The notes under the pieces: generated by a model
What the model was told of the DNA's origin: nothing
Databases searched by the model: none
What the model saw: the letters and a program-made list of their open reading frames with translations, nothing else
In this document: positions 43,601 through 55,612 of the stretch, in pieces
How the letters are laid out: every line of letters begins with the position of its first letter
Position numbering within the stretch: the stretch's first letter is position 1
NCBI GenBank assembly: GCA_947184155.2
Contig: CAMXCT020006639.1
Span: forward strand, 297,824 to 361,823
DNA length: 64,000 nucleotides
Direction: 5' to 3'
Source: Cladocopium goreaui
Lineage: Eukaryota > Sar > Dinophyceae > Suessiales > Symbiodiniaceae
Translations under genes and position numbers: made by a program

Positions 43601-44269
43601 TGAGTCTGAGCAGTTTGGCTGAAGATTTCCGTGATCTGCTGGTCTTAAGCCAATCTAAGCAAATCTTAGCAATTTGAAGATTTTTGGCTCTGAGCCACAA
43701 AACTGCAGGATGGCCGAACAAAGCGAGTGGCCAACACAAGGCTGCGCCCACTGGAGCGAGTCAGTGCCTCACTTTTAAATCTTGGAAGTCTATGAGTGGA
43801 GCAAAAGTTGCAAAAGTAAAAAGGCTCGTCTGTGGCATGCTTGGGGTCGTGTGCGAGGTCACTCGAGATGCCACTGGCTATTCGGGCGACAGCAGCTTCA
43901 ATGTGCTTTGGTGCAAAGTAATGCATTTTACCTTTGAATCTTCTTTTACTCTGTGTGCATGCGCCTTTCTGCGCGGGAATCCTACACTTGTGCATGATAG
44001 CCTCCATAGTCAGGGCTATGATTTCAATAGTCTCCTCAGTTTTTTGTTTGTTTTGTCTACCTCTGTTGCTATCAGGTATGCATCCAAGACAGATGAACCT
44101 GAGTGTACACACATGCATGCAGCTGCATATATATATATTGATGATTAAAACTGGTTGTATATATATATACATGAATGTTCATTATCCAGATATTATATCA
44201 ATATGTATACATGGGCCAGGTGTGTGCTTACATTCACTTGCAGCTTTACATAGAGACACACACATAGAC
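40671..44269. other. no supported gene
   Basis: Unique DNA with short open frames on both strands and no domain, RNA gene or repeat array I can defend. 43684-44148 plus and 43666-44172 minus are open against each other; neither is convincing. At the right end it grades into the TATATA/TACATG microsatellite. Confidence 0.35.
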
Positions 44270-45293
44270 TATGTATATATATATATACATAAATGTACCT
44301 GTGTATACATACATGTATGCATACGTGTATACATGCCTGTATACATACATGTATACATACATGTATACATGTATGTATACATACATGTACACATACATGT
44401 ATACATACATGTATACATACACGTATACATACATGTATACATACATGTATACATACATGTATACATACATGTATACATACATGTTTACATACATGTATAC
44501 ATACATACATGCATGCATGCATACATCCATCCATACATACATACATACTTACTTACTTACTTACATACTTACATACTTACATACATACTTACATAATCTT
44601 ACATAATCATACATAATCATACACAATCATACATAATCATACATAATCATACATAATCTGTAATCATACGGCATCATACATAAACATATTTAGACATATG
44701 TAGACGTACATAAACATACATACACATACATCCACATACACATACATACACAAACATACACATACATACATTTACATACACGTACATACATTTACATACA
44801 CGAACATACACGTACATAGGCATACATAGACATACAAAGACGTACATAGACATGCATAGACATACATAGGCATACAAAGACGTACATAGACATACATAGA
44901 CATACATAGGCATACATAGACATACATAGACATACAGAGACATACATAGACATACATAGGCATACATAGACATACATAGATATACATAGGCCTACATAGG
45001 CATACATAGACCTACAGAGACATACAGAGACATACATAGACATACATAGGCATACATAGACATACATAGGCATACATAGACATACATAGACATACAGAGA
45101 CATACATAGACATACATAGGCATACAGAGACATACATAGACATACATAGGCATACATAGACATACAGAGACATACATAGACATACATAGGCATACATAGA
45201 CATACATAGACATACATAGGCATACATAGACATACATAGGCATACATAGACATACATAGGCATACATAGACATACACAAGCATACATAAACAT
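44270..45293 (+). repeat. TACATACATGTATACA and CATACATAGA microsatellites
   Basis: First a (TACATACATGTATACA)n array (about 44290-44520), then TACT/TACA tetramers, then ACATAATCAT units (about 44590-44680). From 44690 to 45290 a decamer array of CATACATAGA and CATACATAGG follows. Frames of 95-220 codons encoding Tyr/His/Ile or Cys/Met/Tyr/Val repeats are artefacts. The decamer array resumes at 46105 after the inserted element, showing that it was one array originally. Confidence 0.9.
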
Positions 45294-46113
45294 CCCGCCG
45301 GACCGGAAACCGTGCCCATAAAACGCACGTTTTTTTTTAAAAAATGGTGATTTTACCACAGTGCCGTGCTGATTTGATGATTGGGAATCCTGGAAAAACT
45401 TGGGGCGCGTTTTTGGGCTTTTCAGCGTCATCGCTGCAACGCATGCACCGTTATCAGCTGGCAGTCAGCATTCTTGTGAATGCATCTCCATTGCCAAGCT
45501 CTAGACTCTAGCATACACCATCAAGAGGTCACTTTTGGCACTCAAGTTGCTGGGAATTGACTTTTTCATCAGATTCCACATAGAACATGTAACGTAGTAA
45601 ACGATCCCAGAGATCTCAGCAGCGTAGCAGCATGTAACGTAGTAAACGATCCCAGAGATCTCAGCAGCGTAGCAACATGTAAGGTAGTAAACGATCCCAG
45701 AGATCTCAGCAGCATGGCAATATATCATGTACGAAGCACAAGGAACGTTAACATGCCCCCCCACCCCACCCCACTCCACCCCCCCACCCCACCCCACCCA
45801 CCCCACCCCATCAGCACATGTAACGTAGTAAACGATCCCAAAGATCTCAGCAGCATGGCAATATATCATGCACGAAGCACAAGGAACGTTAACATGCCCC
45901 CCCCCCACCCCACCCCACTCCACCCCATCAGCAGCGTAGCAACATGTAACGTAGTAAACGATCCCAGAGATCTCAGCAGCATGGCAATATATCATGTACG
46001 AAGTACAAGGAACGTTAACATGCCCCCCCACCCCACCCCACTCCACCCCACAATCGCGATATTCAAAAACGTGCGTTTTACGGGAACGGTTTTCGGTCCG
46101 CAGGCATAAACAT
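45285..46113. mobile_element. TIR element inserted in the decamer microsatellite
   Basis: Inside an otherwise continuous CATACATAGA array lies a foreign segment, 45294-46104. Its ends are inverted repeats of about 40 bases: left CGCCGGACCGGAAACCGTGC, then ATAAAACGCACGTTTTT; right AAAAACGTGCGTTTTACGGG, then AACGGTTTTCGGTCCGCAGG. The 9-base CATAAACAT flanks both ends (45285-45293 and 46105-46113), a likely target duplication although the array itself contains similar words. The interior has no transposase. It holds three short 45-bp units (CATGTAACGTAGTAAACGAT at 45586, 45631 and 45676) and longer versions at 45817 and 45943, with C-rich CCCCACCCCACCCC tracts. A non-autonomous TIR element; a target duplication of 8-9 would fit hAT or Mutator. 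Confidence 0.75.
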
Positions 46114-46390
46114 ACATAGACATACAGAGACATACATAGACATACATAGGCATACATAGACACACATAGAAATACATAGACTTACAGAGACATACAGAGA
46201 CATACATAGACATAGACATACATAGACATACATAGATATGCATAGACATACATAGGCATGCATAGAATACAGAGACATACATAGACATACATAGACATAC
46301 ATTGATATGCATAGACATACATTGATATGCATAGACATACATAGGCATACATAGACATACATAGACATGCATAGACATACACACACTGTT
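46114..46390 (+). repeat. CATACATAGA microsatellite, right part
   Basis: Continuation of the decamer array of 44690-45290, with extra GATATGCATA variants at 46232-46330. The frames reading CMSMYVYVCLCM are artefacts. Confidence 0.9.
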
Positions 46391-46675
46391 TTGGTTTTTG
46401 GTTGATGAGGAAAGTAGAACTTCTGGTCGCCTTATGCCTAAGTGCCTTCAGGTCAGGGTATGTCAATCATGGTCGAACATCACGTAAATTGAACCTGAAC
46501 ACCTAACCAACCTATACTTGACAGCGTGAGCAATAGTTCCAAACGAAGCAATTCAAAATGAAGCAGGTACATGGCTGAGCGTCCTCAAACCACTTCCCTT
46601 TCAGTGACCCAGCTTCGTTGGATCAGGTCAGTCACTGGAAGCCTGATCCCCCTGCTCTAGTTGAACTATTGTAAA
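46391..46675. other. no gene seen
   Basis: Unique sequence between two microsatellite fields. Confidence 0.35.
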
Positions 46676-46716
46676 AAAATCCAGACACAGACGCAGACGC
46701 AGACACACACACACAC

Positions 46717-46766
<50 letters not shown>

Positions 46767-47111
46767 CCCATCCATGCAACCATATGCATCCACCCATGCA
46801 TCCATCCATGCATCCACCCATGCATCCATATGCATCCATGCGTCCATGCATGCATACATACACAGACAGGCATACATACCTACATACCTACATACCTACA
46901 TACCTACATACATACCTACTACCTAAATACATACATACTGTACATGCATGCATGCATGCATGCATGCATGCATACATACATCTATACATACATACATACA
47001 TACATACAAGATCATATATATATATATATATCTACAGACCTACATATTTACACACCTAGGTACTTTGACACCTACAGACTTACAAACCTACGTGCCTACA
47101 TACCTACATAC

Positions 47112-47142
<31 letters not shown>

Positions 47143-47165
47143 CTTAGATGGATAGATACAAAAAT
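46676..47165 (+). repeat. compound microsatellites (CACA, GCAG, CATC, TACA, GATA)
   Basis: Successive blocks of ACACAC, (GGCA)n, (TGCATCCA)n, (TACATACC)n, (GCAT)n, (TACA)n, (TA)n and (GATA)n. No coding. Confidence 0.9.
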
Positions 47166-49329
47166 ATAATTTCAGTTTCTGGGCAGACTGTGGCTGTCCA
47201 GCTCGAGAATTGGCCAAGGTATTGGAGTCAGTATGATAGGTTTTATTTTTGGAGCTGAACCTTTGTTTCTTTTTTTCCGATCTTGTCTCCTCTCTGTTTC
47301 TGCTAGCTGTGTCGCCCTGGCTAGGACTTTCGCTTCACCAAAAATTGCCTTCCAACTGGAATTGAGGCATCGACGGCTAAAAATGAAACCATTAAATGGA
47401 TTACAACTATTACGCATGATTGTACTTTGAACGTGTCAAGAGGTTGTGGGCGATGGCGCTGATCTTGAGAAAAATCGTGCTGGTCTTGCGCTGAGGACCA
47501 CTGAGTCTATTATTGAAGGGTTGTGACGTATGTTGAAAAAACAAACCAAGACATGGGTACAATATCTGCGTCCTAACTCTTCATTGCTTGTTGAGGTCAA
47601 AGCTACCTGCACCTGAAGAAGCACCTTGTCAGTATGTTTGTTTCTGTGAACGCTTTGGTCGAAGACATGCAGCGGGTAAATTAGCATTCAAATTTGCAAT
47701 GTGCGTCCATTCGTGAGGAACACGTACTTGAGAGTACCTCTCCGGGGACTTCGACACGAAAAGCCACCGCCCCAACCTTCGTGTCAACTTCAACTTTACT
47801 GACAGGAAATAGGTTCCATTTCCCATGCTTAGAGGGTGTTTAGTGAAGAACGTGCCCCCTGTGTGAGACAATGTCTTGTTTTTCGATCGTAAAACAAAGG
47901 TTGAAAATGTTGACGCATTTTGACTCGTTTTGAAACTTTTCATATTTTGAAATTTCAAAGTTCTTTCATTGTTGGTATTTCTGCACTTGAGGCTTCGTCC
48001 AGGTGAGCCAATTCCTCGATACACATTGTCTCTAGAGGCGGAGCTATTGAGCCATAGAATCTGCTAAAGAAGCACATTTGTTTGCACCAAGATGAACCAA
48101 AATCCTTTGGTTCCCTTTTTTTTAGTCAAGATACGTATTCAGTTGTGACATTTTTATTTATTTTTCTTTTTGTGTAGCGCTTGGGCCAACATAAAAGCAT
48201 TTTCACTTCTCATTCTTGCAGCAAAAAGCGACAGAAGGAGGGTGAGAGGAGGAGGGTCAACTAATTCATGACATGCATTCAGAAGTTTGTGTGAATCTGC
48301 GTGACAAATCGTGAACAATCAAACTCGCTGGTTGTCCTCTTTATAAAAAGATCATCAATTGGACAGGGTCCTTGCCATGAATACTTGATTGCATAGGATT
48401 GATTGATACTTTCAAGTGATCCATAGCCATGTTTTGCTATAAGTCTATTCGTCCTGTCCGATATTCTGTAGATTCAATAGATGGACACAAAGTAGTTTTT
48501 TGGGACTTTTTCATGTGGTGTAAGCAGAAAGTGCAAACCAACGTCGTTGGCTTTTATTTGTGACTCATTGAATACATTTTCATTGAAGTAGAATAGAAAA
48601 GACGGGATGGCTCCCGTTTACAGTAAAAGGCGAATCGTGTTGCAAAACTCGGTTTGAAACACGCATTGAATTCTTTGACTTGAGGTGCGGCTGGCAGACA
48701 ACCATCGCAGGTTGGGCGACTCTCCATGGTTGGGGTCTTTGACGTGCAGTCTTGTTTGCTTTCTGGTATATATCCCAATTGTGATTCCAGTATATTCCCG
48801 TACAAGGCCCAAGAAGCCTTGATTTGAGAGCATGGACAGTATGAAATTAGAAACCAACAGAAGGAAATCAATTGAACTATCACTCGCTTCTCATGAACAT
48901 AAAAACTTGGCCGAGGGTGGAGAGGTACATATGCGCATGCGATGCAGATGTTTCTTTCAAACTTTGTTGCTTGTGATCTCAGGCATCCCTGGCACTTGCC
49001 TCACCTCAAGCCCATAAGTGATTGAGGTCTCTCTTTCAGGCAAGCTTTCCTGATCCTCATTCCACGGATGAGCTTTGTGTTGCGCTTTCCTTAGTCTATT
49101 GCAGCAGAAACTTGCACATGTTAGGGTTTTCTGCCCTTCACGGAATGCTTTCTCCATCGTCAAGGTTGCTGAAGATAAGCCTCACAAGCGCAAGTGGAAG
49201 GTGCTCAGTCTGTGCAGACAAGCCCTCGGAATCGAGATACATTGCCTTAATGGCATGTTTTTTCCCGAATGCGTAGCAAGGGTCCCTGTCTCACTCTGGG
49301 GGTCTGGGGGTTCTGGGTGTGTTCGCTCG
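47166..49329. other. no supported gene
   Basis: Mostly unique. A short frame at about 47435-47514 (VVGDGADLEKNRAGLALRTT) ends in a stop and has protein-like composition, possibly a terminal exon, but no flanking exon or domain supports it. The rest shows nothing recognisable. Confidence 0.3.
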
Positions 49330-49412
49330 ACGTTGCCCAACCGTCCGCAACTGTCCGCAACCGTTCGCAACCGTTCGCAACCGTTCGCAACCGTCTGCAA
49401 CCGTTCGCGTGA
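49330..49412 (+). repeat. CGCAACCGTT decamer array
   Basis: About seven imperfect copies of CGCAACCGTT (with CCGTCCGCAA variants). It precedes the GGCAGGCGC repeat field and was probably generated by local duplication. Confidence 0.8.
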
Positions 49413-49439
49413 GGGCCGTATGGCCGTGCCTATGGTCAT

Positions 49440-50190
49440 TTTTGGAGGTTTCAACCGTCGCGCTACTTCGTCGTTTCGCGTGGCAGGCGTGGAACTTCGT
49501 GACATTCAGACGTGTTTTGTAAAGTGTCGAAAGTCGTTTTGTGGCAGGCGCAGTACTTTGGCGATATTTTCGCAGGATAAGTTGCAGTTTCCGTGGCAGG
49601 GACAGCGCTTTGGACACGTCCAGCGTCATTTTGCGTGGCACGCGCAGCACTTTAGACGTGTCGTGTTGCGTGTTTTTGCGAATCGCCTTGTCAAGGCTGC
49701 GTCAAGTGGCGACAAGGTGCAAATTCCGTGGCAGGCGTGGCGTTTTGTGAGATGTGATGAAAATTGACGGAAGCCTCGCACGAAACATTGGTTTTGAGGG
49801 GGCGAATTTAGAGGCTCCTAACAAAACTCGTAGGAAAACGTCGATTTTAAAGCTACAAAGTGTGAAAATTGGAGGACGTCTCGCACGAAATGCTCGTTTT
49901 GATGCTCCCACGTGTCTCGTCTCGACTCTGGTTTTCCTGTGGCCTCGCCGGGTCTATGGGGGAAGCTGCAAAACGTGTCCTTTTCGAAGGTTTCCAAGCA
50001 GGTTGTAATGTTGTTCTGCGTGGCAGGCGCGGCACTTTGTGACATGACAACCTGTTTGATAACCTGTCGAAAGCCGTTTTGTGTGGCAGGCGCATTACTT
50101 TTGCGTCGTTTTCACAAGATGAGTTGCAGTTTTCGTGGCAGGTGCAGCATGTTGGAGATCTCTGTCGTCATTTGACGTGGCACGCGCAGC
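49440..50190 (-). repeat. spaced CGTGGCAGGCGC... repeat field (LPRK-type)
   Basis: The box CGTGGCAGGCGCAGCACTTT and close variants recur at about 49478, 49541, 49592, 49635, 49727, 50019, 50083, 50132 and 50178, at spacings from about 43 to 290 bases. On the minus strand it encodes short peptides such as HACHAKRRS and SLPRKLQLI. From memory this kind of LPRK/CHAK repetitive predicted protein is frequent in dinoflagellate gene sets, but I cannot confirm it here. The open frames are not trustworthy genes. The final box, at 50178, runs straight into the heptamer satellite. Confidence 0.6.
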
Positions 50191-51715
50191 ACTCCACACT
50201 CCACACTCCACCCTTTACACTCCACACTCCACACTTTACATTCAACACTTTACACTCTACACTCCACACTCTACACTTTGCACTCCACGCTTTACACTCC
50301 ACACTCTACACTTTGCACTCCAGACTCCACATTCTACACTCCGCACTTTCCACTCAACACTCTACACTCTACACTTTACACTCTACACTTCACGCCATAC
50401 ACTATACACTCCACACTCGACACTTTACACTCCACACTCTGCACTCCACAATCTACACTTTACACTCTACACTTTACACTGCGCACTCCACATCCACACT
50501 TTACACTTTAGACTCCACACTTTACACTCCACACGCCACACTTTACACTCCGCACTTTACACTCCAGACTCTACACACGACACTCCCCACTTTATACTTT
50601 ACCCTCCACACTTTACAGTCTACACTCCACACCCTACACTTTACACTCCACACTTTACACTCCACACTTTACACTCCATACTTCTCACTGTACACTCCAC
50701 ACACCACACTTTACACTCTGCACTCCACACTCGACACTTTACACTCCACAATTTACACTCCACACTTTACATTCCACACTTTGCACTCTACACTTTACAC
50801 TCTACACTTTACACACTACACTTTACACTCTACACTTTACACTCCGCACTCCACACTCTACACTCCACACTCCACACTCCACACTCCACACTCTACACTT
50901 TACACTCTACACTTTACACTCTACACTCCACGCTCTGCACTTTACACTCCACACTCCACACTCTACACTCCACACTTTACAATTTACACTCCACACTCTA
51001 CAGTTTACACGCTCTGCACTTTACTCTCTACACTTCACGCCTTCACTCTACACTCCACACTTTACACTCCACACTCCGCCTTCTACACTCCACACTCTAC
51101 ACTCTACACGCACACCCCACCGTCAGTCACTTTACACACACACACTCCTCACTCCACACTCTACACTTTACACTCTTCACTCTACACTTTACACTCTGCA
51201 CTCCACAGTTTACACTTTACATTTTACACTCCACACTCCACACTCCACACTCCTCACTCCACACTTTACACTCCACACTCCACACTTTACACTCCACACT
51301 CTACACTTTACACTCTTCACTTTACACTCCACACTTCACACTCTACACTCCACACTTTACACTTCACGCCGTGCACTCCTCACTCCACACTTTACACTCC
51401 TCATTCCAAACTCTACACTCCACACTCCACACCTCCACACTCTACACTTTACACACTCCACACTCCACACTTTACACTCCACACTCTAGACTTTACACAC
51501 TCCACACTCCACACTCCACACTCTGCACTTTCCACTGCACACTCCAGACTCCACACTTTACACTCCACACTCTGCAGTTTACACTCCACACTCTACACTT
51601 TACACTCTACAGTCCACACTCCACACTTTACACTTTACACTTGACACTCCACACTTTACACTCCATACTTTACACTCCAGGCTCTGCACTCCACACCCCA
51701 CACGTAGCACGCCAC
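50191..51715 (+). repeat. heptamer satellite CACTCCA / CACTTTA / CACTCTA
   Basis: About 215 tandem heptamers of the form CACTNNA, mixing CACTCCA, CACTTTA and CACTCTA irregularly with single-base drift (CACTTTG, CACTCGA, CACACCA). A period of seven lets all plus-strand frames stay open, which is why 521- and 540-codon frames of Thr/Leu/His/Ser/Tyr appear. They are artefacts. Confidence 0.92.
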
Positions 51716-52908
51716 CTTCTTCCATATTCCACAGTTTACGGTTTACTGGTATGGTAACAGGGGAAAAATGCACAAGACTGTTCAAATAATCAGTTCAGAA
51801 AAGTGTTTTGCGTGACTGCATATCTGCATATCCATGTGTTTCGGCATCTGTACCATTAACAGGTGTGAGCATTCGGGTTCGTGGGGTGCATCTTGTTTCC
51901 TGCCTTTGTTCTCGCCTTTCACCCCAACGAAGGTGCTGACAAAAGAAAATGGCCTGGTAGTGACAGCAGAAGCAGATCCGAACTCCAAGGCAGGGTCCAC
52001 AAAGACCTCAATGTCTCAACAATGTTTCAAGAATGCAAGAATGTCGCAACAATGTTTTAAGTAATTTTGAAATTATGCATGACTGTCGAGAAAGGTCTCC
52101 GTGCCGCAGCCTCTTTCAATATGTTGCTCCAACCCGGACGTTCGACCACCACTTATCTTCATAAGGGATCAGATCCCCCACCCCCTTTGAACAAAATATT
52201 GAATGGGATATGCAGATATGCATAAATAAATAAATATATATATATACACATACATACACATACAATGTATACATACACACATGTTTACCTACAACGACGT
52301 ATGGAAATATCCAACCCTTCCACAACTGGGTGGTGGTGAAACGCCAGGGTTGCACAGGTTCCCCAGCGAACATGTTTCATTTGAACTTGACCCCATTTGA
52401 CTCCTCGAGTTGCCTGCACTAAGCTCCAGGAATTGTGTCGCCTTCCAGCCAACTCAGTCGTCGTCGAGGCAAAATGTGCAGATTCAAATAGATTTGTCAA
52501 ATAGATTCAAGACATTTGGATACTTTACTGGCACTTTTGGAACTGCAATGAACTGCTTCCCTACGCTTCGCAGGACGGTATACCACCAAAAAGACTTCCC
52601 ACCGGCGAGCGACGGCTGCGGATCCGATACAAGGTGGGGTTGTGGCCGGAGCCTCGCTTAATTCGGCCATATGCGGGAACTCTCTCAGTATCTCTCTTCA
52701 ACGACTTTGAAGCATGTGAATCTGCACTTTTTCTTGAAGGGAATGGACAGTGAAGGCATGTTCGGGAAAAAGTGTTCTGTTTCGTGTGCATGCTGTGTGT
52801 CTGCCTCAACGCACAGTATTACGGGAATTTCGGCAACTTTGTTCTGCAAGTTGTCTGAGGTAATCAGTTGTTTGCTTCTTTGCTTCTAGATCGTCCTATT
52901 GATGCCAG
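51716..52908. other. no supported gene
   Basis: Unique sequence with a small TATATA/ACATAC microsatellite at about 52205-52280. No domain or exon pattern can be defended. Confidence 0.35.
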
Positions 52909-53086
52909 GCTGATGCAGTGAAGTCAGGAGAAGGGGACCTAATCGATGCAATGGAGCCTGAAGAGTATGTTATAGAGGTCGAAGCAGGCCAGTCGAATCA
53001 ACTTCACGTCTGGCTGTCAGTTCATGGGTTCAATGTGGTGGTTTCTGGATCCTGTTGCTTCAAGACTCCTATTGCGCTTAGCCACT
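52909..53086 (+). CDS. possible 3' exon, unknown protein
   Basis: After a T-rich stretch and GATGCCAG (a plausible 3' splice site), a frame of 58 codons plus stop reads as a compact acidic peptide (VKSGEGDLIDAMEPEEYVIE, then QSNQLHVWLSVHGFNVVVSG). Composition is protein-like and non-repetitive. No upstream exon was joined and no family recognised; it may be a relic. Confidence 0.25.
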
Positions 53087-54630
53087 AGCCATAGGATACT
53101 TCGGAAGCGACTTTGGAACTGCTGCTACCTCTATTCGCATTTGCTCAAAGGGAGTGCGCCAAGCTTCGCAGCGGGCAATTTCAGAGTGAAGCAAACTGTT
53201 GCAAGCAATGCAAACAAAGCACTGAAGACTTCTTGACCTTGCAAAGTATCCCAGGTACTGAAGACCTTGAACTTTCGACCTGGGGTAGAGGGTGGCTCTG
53301 CTGGGATTGATGGCGAACAAGGAGCAAGCATGGGCTTCAAACTCAGTCCAAAGAGTCCCACCTGCGGTGCTCGGCCACCGGTGCACATCGGAAGATCTGC
53401 TTTCTGTGAGAATGAGGTTCCTACCTGGTCCTACCTACATATCCGATACATATCCTATCACAGTGCCAAAGAGCGTAAAGCGTAAAGACTCCAAACTTCA
53501 AAACCTAAAACCTAGTTCAATGTTTCTGCAGGTTGGACACCTCGAGATCGCACAATGCATGTTGTCCGGATCACCATCCGCAAGACTGGCTCAATACTCA
53601 GCAATTTTCAGAAAGCAACAGATTATATCATATTTTCATGGTCATTCTTGAATATCGCGGATGGTCTATGTGACTATTGAATTAAGTGAATCTTACTTAC
53701 AGTATCCTAGAGTTTTCCTTCACGAAATGAAGCGAGGCATAAGTTTTCTAAGTTTTTGACCTTTTAGCTTTGGGCCACTTGGCCACTTGGCCCGCACTTT
53801 TGTTGAGGCTGGCACACGTTTGAGATTATCGATGGCAGTGATTCGGAGAAGACCTGGTCCAAGGATTTCAAGGTTCGGCGAATGTCGACATCAGATACAT
53901 CAGACAAGATTGAAGAGACACATAGAGACACTTAGAGATACAACAGAAACAGACTTGCAACAGACTTGCAACAATAGCTTACCGATCTTAATCTTACCTC
54001 ATCTGCTTTGATGTGTCTAGAGCGTCTTAGAGTTGTGAAGAGAATCCTGAAGGAAGTCAAAGCGAAGCTGAAACTAAAACACTTCAGAAAAAGAACGGAT
54101 TCTGGCTATGCAGCTGAAAATGGCGGCTGATAATGATAGATACTGTAGACTGTAGGTCCAGTTCCACGGCCGACATTCTCAACATTCTTGAAGATTTCAA
54201 AGGACAACAAGTAAAGCTTGAATATTTTTCCTGGTTTGGCACGGTAGGAAAGTGGGTTCAAAGAAGATTATCAGGGGAAGCCAGTATTGAAAGAATTTGT
54301 CCTGGGAGGTGTAGATGGGGACTTTCCCAACGAAGCATTGCAGAAACTGCCAGGTGCTAGGATGGTTTGATGACTACAAAGGCCAGGCTGCTATGATTTT
54401 ATTTCCTTTTATTTTGAGACAAGACATATAAGACCTGATTGATCAAGTCGGATCAAGTCGTACCAGGAATCTCTGGCATTTCAATCACCGATCCCGACAA
54501 TGAAGAGCTGGAACTGGGCAAGGTTGGCCCATCCACTGAAGTCGCACACAGACAAAGCCACAAACTCGCACACACACACAAACTCGCACACCAACAAGAC
54601 TCTGATGTTCTGTACCTTGTTTCATTTCAG
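53087..54630. other. no supported gene
   Basis: Unique sequence; short frames only. Confidence 0.3.
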
Positions 54631-54789
54631 TTGAAGAACCGTCCAACGCAGCGCAAGTTTGCTTTGTTTGCACTTCCAAAGTCTGTTGAGGAGCGTGAGT
54701 ATCACAACAGCGGAACGCACAAGCTTCGTTTGCGGAGAATGGGAGAGGCCAGTGACAAAATGCAACGATCTGCAGGAAAGAAGCTGTGA
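54631..54789 (+). CDS. possible 3' exon, basic peptide
   Basis: Following TTTCATTTCAG (a good 3' splice site), 52 codons to a TGA encode a basic peptide (LKNRPTQRKFALFALPKSVE, then HKLRLRRMGEA and KKL). No domain is recognised and no upstream exon is proven. The upstream part of the same open frame is ACACAC-rich and unlikely to be coding. Confidence 0.25.
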   Translation: MKNRPTQRKFALFALPKSVEEREYHNSGTHKLRLRRMGEASDKMQRSAGKKL

Positions 54790-55369
54790 GCATGGACGTT
54801 TGGAGTCTTGATCCTATGGGGAGGTTGGTTCTGTGTCTGACAGTCCGTTCTGTGTTCCATGGTGGTAGTCGTTTGATGGGTCTGGGAGTCTAGGTTTAGG
54901 TGTGGCCACCAAGTAACTCTGGGTCTGCTCGGGCCCTGGACACGTCTGCGCAGCCATCTCTGGGCGCATCTGGGTCTGGTATGGTCTGGTAGAGTTTATT
55001 TTGGACTTCTTCTCCATCTAGTTGACCTAGTTGGATTATTTTGTTGACTGGCGAATACATTTCTTTAGGTTTTAGATTCCGGGTTCGGTGCACCTGCCAT
55101 GTTGGACTCAAAGTTTTTTTTTCCAGGTGCTGTTTATTCATAAGAGGTATACTACTGATGTAAAGTAGAGTTCTCTTGTGTGTGGAAAGTGTACCAAACA
55201 CTGCGATAGCCCCCCCAAAAGAGACAACTATAATTTTGCATCATAATGTCCACATCTGAAGTTGCTTTACACAAAGTTGCGTACATGCAAGAGGCGAAAT
55301 TAGCGATACTCCTAGCGATACCTCAGCAATACCCATGTTTTCAAGCAGCAGCCTCAGACCACAAATAGA
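54790..55369. other. no supported gene
   Basis: Unique sequence; minus-strand frames without motifs. Confidence 0.3.
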
Positions 55370-55612
55370 CCCTTTCCTCCTTTCCTTTCCTCTTACTCGT
55401 CTTCTTTCTCTCTCTTCCCTCTTTTTGTTCCTCTTTCTTTACTTTTTATTTCCTTTTTTCTTTCCTCTTTCTTTCTTTTTTTCCTTCCTATTTCTTTCCT
55501 TTTCCTTTCCCTTTCCTTTCCTCTTCCTTTCCCGGTCTGTTCCTTTTCCCTTCGTCTTCCTTTCCTCTTCCTTTCCTTTCCTTTCCTTTTCCTGTCCTCT
55601 TTTTTACAAAAC
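55370..55612 (+). repeat. pyrimidine tract, CTTTCC-type
   Basis: Nearly pure T/C on the plus strand (TTTCCTTTCCTCTTCC and TTCTTTCTTTTTTTCC runs). Frames encode Phe/Leu/Ser one way and Lys/Arg/Glu the other, both compositional. Polypurine-polypyrimidine mirror tracts like this can form triplex DNA. Confidence 0.85.

Noticed and set aside
43676..43700. Dinoflagellate spliced-leader relic (TTTTTGGCTCTGAG)
   Set aside because: Matches only part of the expected CCATTTTGGCTCAAG core and is probably chance.
44193..46386. Open frames of 95-220 codons with CLCMSMYVYV or THTCIHTCIHT patterns
   Set aside because: Products of the TACATG and CATACATAGA microsatellites.
50191..51715. Telomere
   Set aside because: Heptamer period is suggestive, but the sequence is CACTNNA, not CCCTAAA, and flanking DNA continues on both sides.
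50079..51757. Two overlapping plus-strand open frames of more than 500 codons
   Set aside because: They are translations of the CACTNNA heptamer array, open in every frame because the repeat has no stop codon.
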